Shown: positions 52,664-62,459, numbered from the stretch's first letter. The stretch is DNA of 64,000 nucleotides from Paenibacillus sp. FSL K6-1096 (GCF_037977055.1 NZ_CP150274.1:4526001-4590000), one strand, 5' to 3'. Program-made: numbers and translations. The notes: a model not told the origin generated them from the sequence alone.

Positions 52664-52866
52664 CTCTTCTCTTCCTCCTCATAAATAAAAATCTCCTCAA
52701 TACTGAGTCCAAAATACCGGGCAATCTTGAATGCGAGCAGAATGGACGGGTTATAACGGCCGTTCTCCAGTGAACCAATCGTCTGCCTGGACACCTCAAG
52801 CGCCGCTGCCAGCTCTTCCTGCCGGATTCCGCGCTGCTTGCGCAGCTCTTCCAAACGGTTATTCAT
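52660..52866 (-). CDS. Small Xre-family regulator
   Basis: A 68-aa protein made of one Cro/C1 HTH ('LRKQRGIRQEELAAALEVSRQTIGSLENGRYNPSILLAFKIARYFG', about 8-53) and 'SIEEIFIYEEE', the compact form found next to small membrane proteins. Site GGGATTCC is weak; an AGAGGGATTCC runs before the ATG. It likely controls its own two-gene unit; the region just upstream (52870-52930) has TTAACTTTACAT and TGTAAAG-like elements that could be its operator. Confidence 0.88.
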   Translation of the reverse strand: MNNRLEELRKQRGIRQEELAAALEVSRQTIGSLENGRYNPSILLAFKIARYFGLSIEEIFIYEEEEKR

Positions 52867-53017
52867 GGAATCCCTCTTTCATGGAAAGTTAACTTTACAT
52901 AAGGAGTGTAGCGCATTATGTAATGGATGTAAAGCGTGCTTTCCATTTTTGGGCGTATAGAGAGGTTGGTCACTCCCCATATGCGAACATCTGTGCTACA
53001 ATAGGCTTTGTGAATAT

Positions 53018-54769
53018 ATGGAAGGCGGTGGGGCTGTGACTGCAGGGCAGTGGGTGATCAAGTTCATGCGGATGCACAGGTGGGTGTTTGTATGCGGATT
53101 CCTCGTAACTACGGTGATGACGCTGGTTAATCTGAGCTATCCGTTTCTGGGCGGGAGGATGATTAATATTGCTTTTTATGATCAGGATCTGAGTGCATTT
53201 ATGAATCTGTGTCTGGTCTATGGCGGTATTCTTCTGTTCAATCAGTTTATTGTGGCGACGCTGAACAATCTGATCTCCTCGCATTTAATGACGGGGTTCG
53301 TGTTCGATATCCGGCGGGCGCTGTTCCGCAAGATTCTGCACCAGCAGGGGAAGGATCTCTCCGGGATGTACAGCGGCGATCTGATCAGCCGGATGAACCG
53401 CGATGCCACGGACATTATGAATCTCGTCTTCTGGAGTGGTCTCTGGGGATATTCCAATCTGCTGCATATTGTGTTTGCCGTGGGCTTCATGTTCTATTAT
53501 CATGTCCTGCTGGGCGTGTTCACTGTTGTTCTGGTCCCTGCCATATTCCTGGCTTCGAGATACTTCAAGCAGCGGGCGCTTAGCGTTAACCGGGATCTGG
53601 CGGAGGAGCAGGGCAGGCTGTCCTCATACTTATTTGAGATTGTGGCCAATATGCGGGAGATCAAGCTCCTGAATGCGGGGAAGCAGGCTGCTAATACATA
53701 CTTGAGAAAAACGGTCTCGATCCATGGCATGAATGTAGAGAATGGAAGAATTGAAGTGACCACGGAGCGGGTGAATGCCTTCATCTCGCTTGCCGCACAG
53801 CTGCTGCTGTTCCTGATCTGCGCCTATCTTATTGCCGAGGGCCGGATGCCGCTGGGGGTATTCGTGGCTGCTGCCAGCTATTTCAATATGGCGGTGACTT
53901 ACTTCAGCTCGATTAACAGCAAGATTACCGATGCCTGGCGGCAGACAATCTCCTTGCAGCGGGTAGCGGGTATACTGAATCAGGAGGAGGAGGATTACAG
54001 GGCAGACCTGCCGCCTGTGCTGATTCAGAAGGGAACTGTGGAATTCCGTGATGTCCGCTTCGGATACACTGAAGGCAGGCCGGTGCTGGACGGTTTCAAT
54101 CTGCGCGTGGAGGGTGGAAGCACGATCGGCATCGCCGGAAGAAGCGGCGCCGGGAAGACGACCATCGGAAATCTGCTCTACAATCTGTATAACGTAGATG
54201 ACGGCGAGCTGCTGATCGATGGTGTGAATGTGCAGGAGATGAACCTGCACAGCCTGCGGAGCCAGGTGGGAATAGTTCATCAGGAGACGGTGCTGTATGA
54301 TCATACGCTGCGGTATAATCTTTCTTTTACGAATAACCGGGATAATGACCTGCTGTTAATGGAAGCGCTTAAGAAGGCGGCCCTGCATGAGCTTGTACTG
54401 ACCTTCCCTGACGGATTGGATACGATGCTTGGCACATACGGCCAGGAATTGTCCGGCGGGCAGAAGCAGCGCCTGAGTATCGCAAGAATCCTGGTTAAGA
54501 ATCCGAAGATTCTGATCTTCGATGAGGCGACCTCCTTCCTCGACAGCAGAAATGAGACGCTCATCCGGGAGATGATCCGTAAGCTTGCACAGGACCGCAC
54601 AATGATTATTATCGCCCATCGGCTCTCTACAATCAGGGACTGTGACAGAATCGCCGTTCTGGAGGATGGCGTGGTTACGGGGTACGATACGCATGACGTG
54701 TTGATTAGAGAGAACCGGACGTATATCAGCTTATTCAGTGAACAGTGTGAGGGAGGCGAGGCGGTATGA
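53018..54769 (+). CDS. ABC exporter half-transporter, subunit A
   Basis: A 583-aa type I exporter half: six TM helices (about 15-310) and an ATPase with Walker A GRSGAGKT at about 372-379, signature LSGGQKQRL at about 477, Walker B 'ILIFDEATSFLD' and switch His in 'IIIAHRLSTI'. A GTG at 53036 preceded by AAGGCGGTGGGG may be the true start rather than the ATG at 53018. The next gene overlaps by four bases (ATGA) and encodes the second half, so the two form a heterodimer. Substrate (drug, lipid, peptide) cannot be told from sequence. Confidence 0.92.
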   Translation: MEGGGAVTAGQWVIKFMRMHRWVFVCGFLVTTVMTLVNLSYPFLGGRMINIAFYDQDLSAFMNLCLVYGGILLFNQFIVATLNNLISSHLMTGFVFDIRRALFRKILHQQGKDLSGMYSGDLISRMNRDATDIMNLVFWSGLWGYSNLLHIVFAVGFMFYYHVLLGVFTVVLVPAIFLASRYFKQRALSVNRDLAEEQGRLSSYLFEIVANMREIKLLNAGKQAANTYLRKTVSIHGMNVENGRIEVTTERVNAFISLAAQLLLFLICAYLIAEGRMPLGVFVAAASYFNMAVTYFSSINSKITDAWRQTISLQRVAGILNQEEEDYRADLPPVLIQKGTVEFRDVRFGYTEGRPVLDGFNLRVEGGSTIGIAGRSGAGKTTIGNLLYNLYNVDDGELLIDGVNVQEMNLHSLRSQVGIVHQETVLYDHTLRYNLSFTNNRDNDLLLMEALKKAALHELVLTFPDGLDTMLGTYGQELSGGQKQRLSIARILVKNPKILIFDEATSFLDSRNETLIREMIRKLAQDRTMIIIAHRLSTIRDCDRIAVLEDGVVTGYDTHDVLIRENRTYISLFSEQCEGGEAV

Positions 54770-56490
54770 GCAGACGGGCAACGTTCAAGGCATTAACAAG
54801 GGATATTGGCGGTATCCGCAAGCCTCTGCTGGCGCTCGCTTTTTTCAAACTTTGGAATTTACTGCTCGGACTTATTCCGTTGTTCCTGTATTCACGGCTC
54901 GTTAACCGGGTGCTGGTGGGCCGGAACCTTCATGAGCTGTGGCTGATTATTGCCGGGTATCTGGGAACCTTCCTGCTTACGACGCTCGGGATTGCCGCCA
55001 GCAGGCGCTACTCCAACCAGTTGATGCTGAAGTATGACTTGAGAATCAAGCATAAGCTGCTGAATACTGTGCTTCATCTGGATTATGAGGACTATAGCAG
55101 ATATAGCGTTGGCGATGTCAGAGGCCGGATTGAGCAGGATGCTGCGGTGGCCGGGAGATTTTTCACGACTCATATTCTAGAGTTCATCTACTCTGTGGTG
55201 TATGCTGCTGCGCTGGCTGTGATTCTATTATGCTATGATTGGCGGATTGCGCTGCTCAGCTTCATCTTCGTTCCGGTCTCCCTGTGGACGGTGCATCACC
55301 TGGGGGAGAAATCGCGGACGGCCGGAGAAGAGCTGTGGACGCTGCAGAACGCATATGAATCCTTCCTGCATGGCAATCTGCAGAACTGGAAGGATATTAA
55401 GGCCAATCATCTGGAGGAGGCCCAACTGGCAGAATTGAACAGACATTACATGAGAATCCGGCCGGTCTGGTTCCGTAACCAGCTCTATCTGCATCTGGGC
55501 GTCACCTATTCGTTCTTCACCAAGAACTTTATTACCCAACTGTTCATCTACTTTATTGGCGGACTGTTCGTCATTAAAGGATATTCGCAGGTCGGCGTCC
55601 TGCTGGTGTTCATCAGCTTCTACGGGCAGTTCTTCGGGTTCATCGAGAGCATCAGCAATGGCATGATCAACTACCGCAAGGATTCGGTGAATATCAGCAA
55701 GGTGATTGGGCTGTTAGCGGCAGAAACGGACAAGCGGCCGTACAAGCATATTAACGGAAGCGATGTAGACGTTCAGCAGCTGCGGTTCCGCTATGAGGGG
55801 AATGATTCTTTTGCCCTTGAGGACATATCGTTCACAGTAGGCAAAGGGGAGCACCTGGCGATTGCCGGGCTAAGCGGCAGCGGGAAGTCTACTCTGGCGA
55901 AGCTGCTGACGGGGCAGCTCAGGCCGCAAGAGGGAAGGATCTGCATTGGCGGCATTGATCTCACTTCAGTCAACAGCGGGAGCATCTCCGCCAAGGTAAG
56001 TATTGTGGTGCAGGAGCCGGTATTGTTCAATATGACGATTAGAGAGAACCTGCTGCTGGCTAAGCCCGGTGCAACCGGAGCGGAGCTGGTGGAATGCTGC
56101 CGCAGGGCAAGCATCTATCCCTTCATTGAAGCTCTGGAGCATGGTCTGGATACGGTCATCGGTGAGAAAGGGATGAAGCTATCGGGAGGTCAAAAGCAGC
56201 GTCTGTCGATTGCCCGGGCGATTCTGCAGGATCGGGACATCATCATCTTCGATGAGAGCACCAGCGCTCTGGACAGCGGGAATGAGAGCGATATTATGGC
56301 CGAGCTGAAGAGTCTGTCCGCCGGGAAGACGATGATCTCCATTGCCCACCGCTGGTCTACGGTTCAAGCCTGTGACCGGATTATGGTACTGCAAGCGGGA
56401 AGAGTAGCCGCCTGTGATACCCATGAGAATCTCATTAATCATAGTGAGGCCTACAAGCTGCTCTTCCAGAGCCAATATAAGGCAGGCTAA
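54766..56490 (+). CDS. ABC exporter half-transporter, subunit B
   Basis: A 574-aa partner of the preceding subunit: TM domain about 15-310, Walker A GLSGSGKS at about 368-375, signature LSGGQKQRL, Walker B 'IIIFDESTSALDSG' (catalytic E replaced by E-S pattern is normal here), switch His 'SIAHRWSTV'. Translation is coupled to subunit A by an ATGA overlap with GAGGGAGGCGAGG upstream. Both ATP sites look complete, so no degenerate site is evident. Confidence 0.92.
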   Translation: MSRRATFKALTRDIGGIRKPLLALAFFKLWNLLLGLIPLFLYSRLVNRVLVGRNLHELWLIIAGYLGTFLLTTLGIAASRRYSNQLMLKYDLRIKHKLLNTVLHLDYEDYSRYSVGDVRGRIEQDAAVAGRFFTTHILEFIYSVVYAAALAVILLCYDWRIALLSFIFVPVSLWTVHHLGEKSRTAGEELWTLQNAYESFLHGNLQNWKDIKANHLEEAQLAELNRHYMRIRPVWFRNQLYLHLGVTYSFFTKNFITQLFIYFIGGLFVIKGYSQVGVLLVFISFYGQFFGFIESISNGMINYRKDSVNISKVIGLLAAETDKRPYKHINGSDVDVQQLRFRYEGNDSFALEDISFTVGKGEHLAIAGLSGSGKSTLAKLLTGQLRPQEGRICIGGIDLTSVNSGSISAKVSIVVQEPVLFNMTIRENLLLAKPGATGAELVECCRRASIYPFIEALEHGLDTVIGEKGMKLSGGQKQRLSIARAILQDRDIIIFDESTSALDSGNESDIMAELKSLSAGKTMISIAHRWSTVQACDRIMVLQAGRVAACDTHENLINHSEAYKLLFQSQYKAG

Positions 56491-56573
56491 GGCATAACTG
56501 TCCATTGACGGCATCTTCACCCGGTAATATATTAAAATTAAATCATGTGACCGGCGGAAGAGGAGAAAAGTAA

Positions 56574-58121
56574 ATGAGCCCGACCCATGTGTGGATTCCC
56601 GTCGTATTCTATTGGCTGCCGATGCTCATTTTTTTCTACATGGGGCTTGATGTGCTGCTGCGCAATCCTAAGAAGACTGAACACCGTCTGGTGAGCGCTA
56701 CTATACTGTGTTATTTCCTGATGTTCCTGGAGGAGTACTTCCGGTATATGCTGCCAATGGAATATAGCCCGCTGCTGGCAGCGGTGTGGTTCTCGAATGT
56801 GGGGGTTCTGATTCCGGGACTTGGATTCCACCTGATCGCCCGGTTGATCGGCCTGCATAAGCGGATGCGGCGGCCCTGGTATCCGTATCTGTTCCATATC
56901 CTGGCGCTGGCGATTCCGGCCGGGCTGATCAGCCAGCGGTCCTATACCTCTGTACAGATGTTCACCGTAAGCGGAGTCTGGAAATGGCCAGTGGCGAATG
57001 GGGCTTACTACGGGACTATGACGGCCAGCCTGCTGCTGAGCTTCATCCCGATTGCCATGCTGCGCAGCGCGCGCAAGTGGAGCGCGGCCGATCCTGCCTA
57101 CCAGAAGCATGACGGCATCTTCAAGCTGCTGGAGTACGGCTCCTGGGTGACGTTCCTCTGGGTAGCGGTGTTCGGTTATTTTCGCTTCAGTGAAGTGTTG
57201 CCGCCCTATGCGTATATTTATGGAGGGCTGATCTGGTGTTTCGTCCTGCGGCTGTCCATGCAGCGGTATGAGTTCCTTAATCATGCAGGGCAGCGTTACA
57301 AAAAGATGTTCCAGATCAATTCGCAGGCGGCTCTGCTCGTCTCCCTGAACGGAGACATTAAGGAGGCGAACCTGAGCGCGGAGAAGATGTTCGGGCAACT
57401 GGTTCCCGGGAAAGCCAACCTTACCGGTCTGGGGGGTGGAGAGATTGTAGCGAAGCTTAAGGCACAGGACGATATCGGTGAGCTGGAGATGGTCCTGCAC
57501 AGCGGCGACAGCGTAATTGAGGCCATGATTAACGGGGATTATGTGACCGTAGATCATGAGCTATATGCTGTTCTGCTCATCCGCGACATCCGGCTGCGGA
57601 ATCAGCATCTGCGGCAGATCGCCTTCATGGCCTACCATGATCCGCTTACCGGGCTGCCGAACCGCAGGCAGTTCTATGACAAGCTGGAGGAGGCGCTGGC
57701 AGAAGCCGGGCGGACCGGCGGAGAGCTGGCAATTCTGCTGCTGGATCTCGACCGGTTCAAGCAGGTCAACGACCGCTGGGGCCATGAGGCCGGAGACCAG
57801 ATGTTATGCAAGGTAGCAGGCATGATCCATCAGCTGGTCCAGCCTGACGGGCTGGCGGCCCGCTTCGGCGGCGATGAATTCGTCATGTTCTGCCCGGTGG
57901 GGCGGGAGGGGCATACGGCCGCAGAGCTGGAGCGCAGGCTGCAGGCAGCGGCTGCCCAGGCCACGCTGGATTATGAGGGCGAAGTGCTGAAGATCGACAT
58001 GAGCGCCGGCCTCAGCCTGTACCCGCAGGACGGATCGGCCCCGGACGCGCTGCTGCGCCAGGCGGATAAGCGGATGTACGAGATCAAGCGGGGTTTTACG
58101 GAGGGGAATCACGAGATATGA
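56574..58121 (+). CDS. Membrane diguanylate cyclase (7TM-PAS-GGDEF)
   Basis: A 515-aa protein with seven TM helices (about 8-220) of the histidine-kinase 7TM kind, a PAS-like domain (about 235-330: 'QINSQAALLVSLNGDIKEANLSAEKMFGQ') and a GGDEF domain (about 350-510) with an intact 'RFGGDEFVMF' site and 'AYHDPLTGLPNRRQFYDKLEEAL'. It should make c-di-GMP from GTP. The inhibitory RxxD site five residues before GGDEF reads VQPD, so product inhibition is probably lost. GAAGAGGAG is the site. Monocistronic, followed by a terminator. Confidence 0.92.
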   Translation: MSPTHVWIPVVFYWLPMLIFFYMGLDVLLRNPKKTEHRLVSATILCYFLMFLEEYFRYMLPMEYSPLLAAVWFSNVGVLIPGLGFHLIARLIGLHKRMRRPWYPYLFHILALAIPAGLISQRSYTSVQMFTVSGVWKWPVANGAYYGTMTASLLLSFIPIAMLRSARKWSAADPAYQKHDGIFKLLEYGSWVTFLWVAVFGYFRFSEVLPPYAYIYGGLIWCFVLRLSMQRYEFLNHAGQRYKKMFQINSQAALLVSLNGDIKEANLSAEKMFGQLVPGKANLTGLGGGEIVAKLKAQDDIGELEMVLHSGDSVIEAMINGDYVTVDHELYAVLLIRDIRLRNQHLRQIAFMAYHDPLTGLPNRRQFYDKLEEALAEAGRTGGELAILLLDLDRFKQVNDRWGHEAGDQMLCKVAGMIHQLVQPDGLAARFGGDEFVMFCPVGREGHTAAELERRLQAAAAQATLDYEGEVLKIDMSAGLSLYPQDGSAPDALLRQADKRMYEIKRGFTEGNHEI

Positions 58122-58138
58122 AGATAACGACGGATATT

Positions 58139-58164
58139 AAGGGACCCTGACGGGTTCCTTTTCA
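58139..58164 (+). terminator. Terminator after diguanylate cyclase gene
   Basis: GGGACCC, loop TGAC, GGGTTCC then TTTTC, with one G-T pair. Confidence 0.65.
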
Positions 58165-58204
58165 TTTGCGAAGATGGTTACCATAATCAATCTTCGGAGA
58201 TTAA

Positions 58205-58230
58205 TGAACCAGATTAGCCCGGCCATCGCC
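58205..58230 (+). promoter_or_regulatory. Candidate ECF-type promoter of the sigma factor gene
   Basis: TGAACC (58205) and CGCC (58227) are 16 bp apart, the layout of ECF promoters (TGAAAC, 16-17 bp, CGTC). It lies about 20 bases before the sigma gene, which would fit autoregulation. Confidence 0.45.
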
Positions 58231-58250
58231 TATAGAGTATAACAAGTTAA

Positions 58251-58835
58251 ATGGAGATGAAGCAGTTGGAACAGGAGCAATTATGGCTGCAGCAGTGCCG
58301 GGATGGGGAGCAGGATGCATTCTATCAGCTGGTAAAGCCTTATCTGGACCGGGCATACAGCACGGCCAGGGCGATTCTGAACTCCCCGCACTATGCAGAG
58401 GATGCCGTCCAGAATGCGATGCTGGAAGCCTATAGAGCCATTATGAGCGGCAAAGAAATCCGCAGCTTCCGAAGCTGGTTCAACCGGCTGGTTGCGATGC
58501 GGGCGTTGGATCTGGCCAGAGCACGCTCCAGGCGGTTCAGACAGACAGAAGTGCTGGGGGATCATGAGGAGCCGGGGGATGAGCGGGAACAGCCTTTGGA
58601 TGCGGTTTTGAAGAAAGAAGAGCAATCCCGGTTGCTGGCCCAGGTCATGTCACTGGATATGCGCCACCGTTCAGTGATTGTGTTGTATTACTATCAGGAA
58701 ATGTCCGTAGAGGAGATTGCGGATGTGCTGGGCGTCAAGGCCGGGACCGTGAAATCCAGATTGTATAACGCGCGCTTGAAGCTGATGAGTCTGAATGAAT
58801 CCATTAATCCGAAGAAGGTGATTTTCGATGTCTAA
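58251..58835 (+). CDS. ECF-family RNA polymerase sigma factor
   Basis: A 194-aa sigma factor with region 2 ('AFYQLVKPYLDRAYSTARAIL', 'AEDAVQNAMLEAYRAI', 'IRSFRSWFNRLVAMRALDLARARSRRF') and region 4 ('LLAQVMSLDMRHRSVIVLYYYQEMSVEEIADVLGVKAGTVKSRLYNARLKL'). The start is unsure: ATG 58251 lacks a site, while a TTG at 58266 follows GGAG at a better distance. The stop overlaps the DUF4179 gene by 8 bases, so sigma and its probable regulator are made together. Confidence 0.92.
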   Translation: MEMKQLEQEQLWLQQCRDGEQDAFYQLVKPYLDRAYSTARAILNSPHYAEDAVQNAMLEAYRAIMSGKEIRSFRSWFNRLVAMRALDLARARSRRFRQTEVLGDHEEPGDEREQPLDAVLKKEEQSRLLAQVMSLDMRHRSVIVLYYYQEMSVEEIADVLGVKAGTVKSRLYNARLKLMSLNESINPKKVIFDV

Positions 58836-60357
58836 GTTCAAGAACGGGATACAGGGTGAACCGCAGCGGCAGGCAGAGGAAATGGGCGGTGTGCTGAGCC
58901 TTCATGCTGCGCCGCAGAGCCTGCATGATTTTGCAAAAAATATTGTGATGCACGCGGCGGCTGCGGAGCCTGCTGCACCTAGCCGTCCGGCCCGCTCCCG
59001 CACGAAGCGTCGGCTGATCGGTGCTGCCTGCAGTACGGCTGCTGCTGCTATGCTCCTATTCTCGGCCCAGGTATCGCCGGCCTTCGCCAGTCTGGTGCAA
59101 TACATTCCCGGCTTCTCGGTGGCCTCCGATTGGCTGACCGCGCTGCGTACCGGTGACGGTGTGCAGAATGCGGGTAATTATGATTACCGGCCATTCCAGC
59201 CGGTCGTGATGAGCTTTGGAGATACCAAGGTTAGTCTGAGCGATGTGTATCTGACCAGTGACAAGCTGGTGTACAAGGTCTTTGTCCAGTCGGACAAAAT
59301 TAGCGGGAGCGTGACCACCTGGCCGGACGGAACGCCGGGGATTGACTACAGCAACGCCGGTTATCACGTAACGAGCAAGGATTTTCCGGGCGCCAGAGCA
59401 GGCGGGGTGATGAAGCTTACCCATGATGAGCAGACCGGTGAGCCGATTCTGGTTCTGCCGACCGAGCAGCAGCTGTCGCCGCAGGAGGTGGCCGATTTCC
59501 TTGCGGGGAACCCGTCCAAGCTGAGCTTTACCTTCTATGAGCCTCAGGCGGGAGGCGCGGTTCCGTTGAAGCACAGCATGGACGTTCCTTTTGACAAAAG
59601 CCAGTGGAAGCAGGACCGGATCATCCCGCAGCAGACCTCTATTCCGGTTATGGTCAACGGAGACCAGCAGGAAATTGAGGTACAGGAGATTAAGCTTACG
59701 CCGCTCAGTACCTATGTAACTCTGCATCTAAGCAACACGGACCGGAGCCTGCTGGATATCGATTGGAGCAACCCGTCCATTGAATTGACGGATAACGCTG
59801 GCGGTACCTACGAATTTAAAGATTACACCAGCCTGAATACTGTGCCAGGACGCAGCAACGGCGGCTCCGGTACGATCCGGCTGGAGTTTGCTTCTTCACC
59901 GTATTTCAGTAAGCAAGCTCGCCAGCTGAATCTGAAGATCGGGCATGTCCAGCTCTCAGAGGTAGGCTCCTTCTCTCTGGCCATGGACGAAGTACTGCCC
60001 AAAGTGATCCCGTTCAGCGGCAAGCAGATGCTTCTGACCGAGAGCCGTTATGAAGACGGATTCCTGAAGCTGAAGCTTACGCAGGATGCACAGAACCGTA
60101 TGAGCATTGACTTCAATATCCCGGGCTATATGGCTAAGGTGCTTCAGTCCCGGGAGCTGTATGATAAGTTCTACGCGGGCAACAGGGATCAGTCAGGCTT
60201 CGCCCGGAATATTTTGCAGGTTCAGGAAGGACGCGGAGAATATGAGGTCTGGATTGCGGCCCCTGAGCAGAAGCAGTATGAAGTGGAGATGATTAATGCC
60301 GTAACGCAGCGCGAGCAGGTCCAAGTGAATCAGCAGGTTGAACTCAGCGTGCGATAA
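58828..60357 (+). CDS. DUF4179 membrane protein, probable anti-sigma factor
   Basis: A 509-aa protein with a short cytoplasmic N-terminus (about 1-70) holding 'QSLHDFAKNIVMHAAAAE', one TM ('LIGAACSTAAAAMLLFSAQVSPAFA', about 71-95) and a long extracytoplasmic beta-rich part starting with the DUF4179 phrase 'YIPGFSVASDWL'. Proteins of this build partner ECF sigma factors in Firmicutes and hold them until a signal is sensed outside. The gene overlaps the sigma gene; AAGAAGGTGAT is the site. The signal is unknown. Confidence 0.85.
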   Translation: MSKFKNGIQGEPQRQAEEMGGVLSLHAAPQSLHDFAKNIVMHAAAAEPAAPSRPARSRTKRRLIGAACSTAAAAMLLFSAQVSPAFASLVQYIPGFSVASDWLTALRTGDGVQNAGNYDYRPFQPVVMSFGDTKVSLSDVYLTSDKLVYKVFVQSDKISGSVTTWPDGTPGIDYSNAGYHVTSKDFPGARAGGVMKLTHDEQTGEPILVLPTEQQLSPQEVADFLAGNPSKLSFTFYEPQAGGAVPLKHSMDVPFDKSQWKQDRIIPQQTSIPVMVNGDQQEIEVQEIKLTPLSTYVTLHLSNTDRSLLDIDWSNPSIELTDNAGGTYEFKDYTSLNTVPGRSNGGSGTIRLEFASSPYFSKQARQLNLKIGHVQLSEVGSFSLAMDEVLPKVIPFSGKQMLLTESRYEDGFLKLKLTQDAQNRMSIDFNIPGYMAKVLQSRELYDKFYAGNRDQSGFARNILQVQEGRGEYEVWIAAPEQKQYEVEMINAVTQREQVQVNQQVELSVR

Positions 60358-60467
60358 TGGAATTATCCGCCAGGCAGCGCTCCGGCCTCGGGGTTGTCTG
60401 GCGAAGGTTTTTACAATCGTATATACTGATTAGACCAATTCATTTCATAGGAGCTGTGTTCCAAGCC

Positions 60468-61634
60468 ATGATCAAGAAAGAAGCCGCACATATACGCAAG
60501 CAGTTCAAGATGGACCATGATCAGCTGAACCTGTACGATATTCTGAACGTGTATATTATGAAGGATACGAATGAAATCTACCACTTCGAGCGCCAGCCGT
60601 TTGCCATGCTGGAGCGTGAGAAGCAGGAGCTGTATATGGGCAACTTCCGGAAGCTGCTGACCGGCGAGCTGGACCAGAAGCTGTTCGAGCTGAAATTCCT
60701 GAAGGAGGCGGAGGAGCCGTCGCAGGTGATGCTGCACCAGGGGCTGGTGACCGGGGACCCGGAGGAATGGCAGGACCTGATGCTCATGCTGGTAGACAAA
60801 ATGCTGGTGGATGCCAAGTACGAGAAGGATACAGTCGTCACGTTCGTGCGGGGGCAATATTTCCGGCCGACTAAGGCGCGCAATGACGAAGCCGAGGAGA
60901 CCGGCAAGGACGAGGTGTTTGCCCATCCGTTCATTCTATGCAGCGTGAATTCCACGGAGCAGCAGCGCAAGACGCTTCTGTTCGATTATGTGGAGCGGGA
61001 ATTCAAGTATAATATCATGGTGGACCCGATTATTAAGCTGAGCACGCCGGAGCAAGGCTTTTTCTACCCAAGTGTGACGGACAACTACTCAGATGTGAAC
61101 CGTGTCCTGTACTGCACAGGAAGCGCCAATAATCCGAACCCGCATTTCATCGAGCAGGTGCTGAATGCGGAGCGGTCGGTGACGGCGCTGGAGGAACGGT
61201 CTATTTTTGAGGAAATTGTTAAGGAAGTGGCCGGTGAACAAATCGATGTGGCGACCATTGCCCAGGTGTATGAGGAGATTCATCAGGTGATTGAAGATAA
61301 CGCGGAGGAGGAAGAGCCGCCGAGACTCGATTACCGCGATGTGGAGCGTGTGCTGAAGGCCAGCGGGGTAGAGGATGTGACGGTGGAGAAGGTCGAACGC
61401 GCCTTCGAGACCATCGTGGACAACAAGCATTATGAGATGAAGGCCAGCAGCGTCATCCCGAAGTATACGACCAAGTCGATTAAGATTGACACGAAGGTCG
61501 CTTCGATCACGATCAGTCCGCAGGACCTGAGATATGTGCGGCAGGTGAATTACCAGGGCAAGCGCTGCATTATGATTGAGATTGAAGAGGATGCGGTGAT
61601 TGAAGGCTTCACATTATTGACAGAGAACTTATAA
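60468..61634 (+). CDS. DUF4317 family protein
   Basis: A 388-aa soluble protein starting 'MIKKEAAHIRKQFKMDHDQLNLYDILNVYI', as DUF4317 proteins do; that supports 60468 over the in-frame ATG at 60357, which would add a strange basic leader. A TAGGAGC lies 13 bases upstream, a little far. The N-terminal part holds 'LFDYVEREFKYNIMVDP', and the C-terminal part binds nothing obvious. No function is known for the family. It could be cotranscribed with the sigma/DUF4179 pair, since the gap is 110 bp with no terminator. Confidence 0.85.
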   Translation: MIKKEAAHIRKQFKMDHDQLNLYDILNVYIMKDTNEIYHFERQPFAMLEREKQELYMGNFRKLLTGELDQKLFELKFLKEAEEPSQVMLHQGLVTGDPEEWQDLMLMLVDKMLVDAKYEKDTVVTFVRGQYFRPTKARNDEAEETGKDEVFAHPFILCSVNSTEQQRKTLLFDYVEREFKYNIMVDPIIKLSTPEQGFFYPSVTDNYSDVNRVLYCTGSANNPNPHFIEQVLNAERSVTALEERSIFEEIVKEVAGEQIDVATIAQVYEEIHQVIEDNAEEEEPPRLDYRDVERVLKASGVEDVTVEKVERAFETIVDNKHYEMKASSVIPKYTTKSIKIDTKVASITISPQDLRYVRQVNYQGKRCIMIEIEEDAVIEGFTLLTENL

Positions 61635-61649
61635 AATGATTCGTATGAC

Positions 61650-61692
61650 GGGCTATCCCGGTGTCTCTGAGCAGACCTGGGATAGCCCTTCT
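61650..61692. terminator. Terminator between convergent genes
   Basis: GGGCTATCCC (61650-61659) pairs with GGGATAGCCC (61679-61688), 19-base loop, then TTCTG. It serves the DUF4317 gene and perhaps the convergent DUF4304 gene. Confidence 0.75.
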
Positions 61693-61720
61693 GTATGGTT
61701 ACTGGGCTAATACGCTATAA

Positions 61721-62314
61721 CTACAGTCCGTTCTCCGCCCAAATGGCCGCATACTTCTTCTCCCAGATCGCCCAGCGCGTCTCGGCCCCGTATTTTCCCT
61801 GGAGTTGCTTCAGGTATTGCTCTGCGGTCTCTGTCTCGCCTGCGCGGAGCAGGAACCGGAAGGTCTCCTCGCTGAGATGCAGCGCTGTGTGTTCCATATA
61901 ATAATCGAGAATGTCTCTGGCACCGGTTAAGTTATGCATGAAGGCAAGCGCCTGGTCCAGGTGCTGCAGCAGCTCTGCAGTGAAGCTGTCCGTATCGGTA
62001 TCCTCCGTTAAGGTGTAGCGGTCCGGGGCGGCGGGGACGATCTCCCTGATCCGTGAGGTGAAGTGGGAGGTGCCTGTGACAGATACGATGGATGACTTGC
62101 CCGCCTGCAGCTGCTCAAGCTCTGTAGAGTGAATAGTACAGTTCACATAGAAGCTGAGCTTGTCCCAGGAATTGCCCGACGATTTCTGAATATTGATGTT
62201 ATAGATAAGCTGATCCTCAGTTTTCGTGAAATTCAGAGCTTTTTTACGATAGCCCCGTGCGGTTAAAAAAGGTTTCACGTCCTGTGTAATGATCTCCTTG
62301 AACACATCCTGCAT
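61721..62314 (-). CDS. DUF4304 family protein
   Basis: A 197-aa soluble protein with 'DVKPFLTARGYRKKALNFTKTEDQLIYNINIQKSSGNSWDKLSFYVNCTI', the typical start of DUF4304 proteins, which in many Firmicutes occur next to polymorphic toxins or as orphan immunity-like genes. None of these toxins is seen here. AAGGAGGCATTCC is the site. Function unknown. Confidence 0.85.
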   Translation of the reverse strand: MQDVFKEIITQDVKPFLTARGYRKKALNFTKTEDQLIYNINIQKSSGNSWDKLSFYVNCTIHSTELEQLQAGKSSIVSVTGTSHFTSRIREIVPAAPDRYTLTEDTDTDSFTAELLQHLDQALAFMHNLTGARDILDYYMEHTALHLSEETFRFLLRAGETETAEQYLKQLQGKYGAETRWAIWEKKYAAIWAENGL

Positions 62315-62459
62315 GGAATGCCTCCTTCGTGTGCGGTGATATTAGATTGCCTGTGATAACCTGTCTGATGACAGTTATATTGTACTATAAACAGGATGAA
62401 CTCAAATGTCTTCCTTTTGGGTAAAAATAGGTATAGAGGAAAGGAGAGTCTGTAGATTC

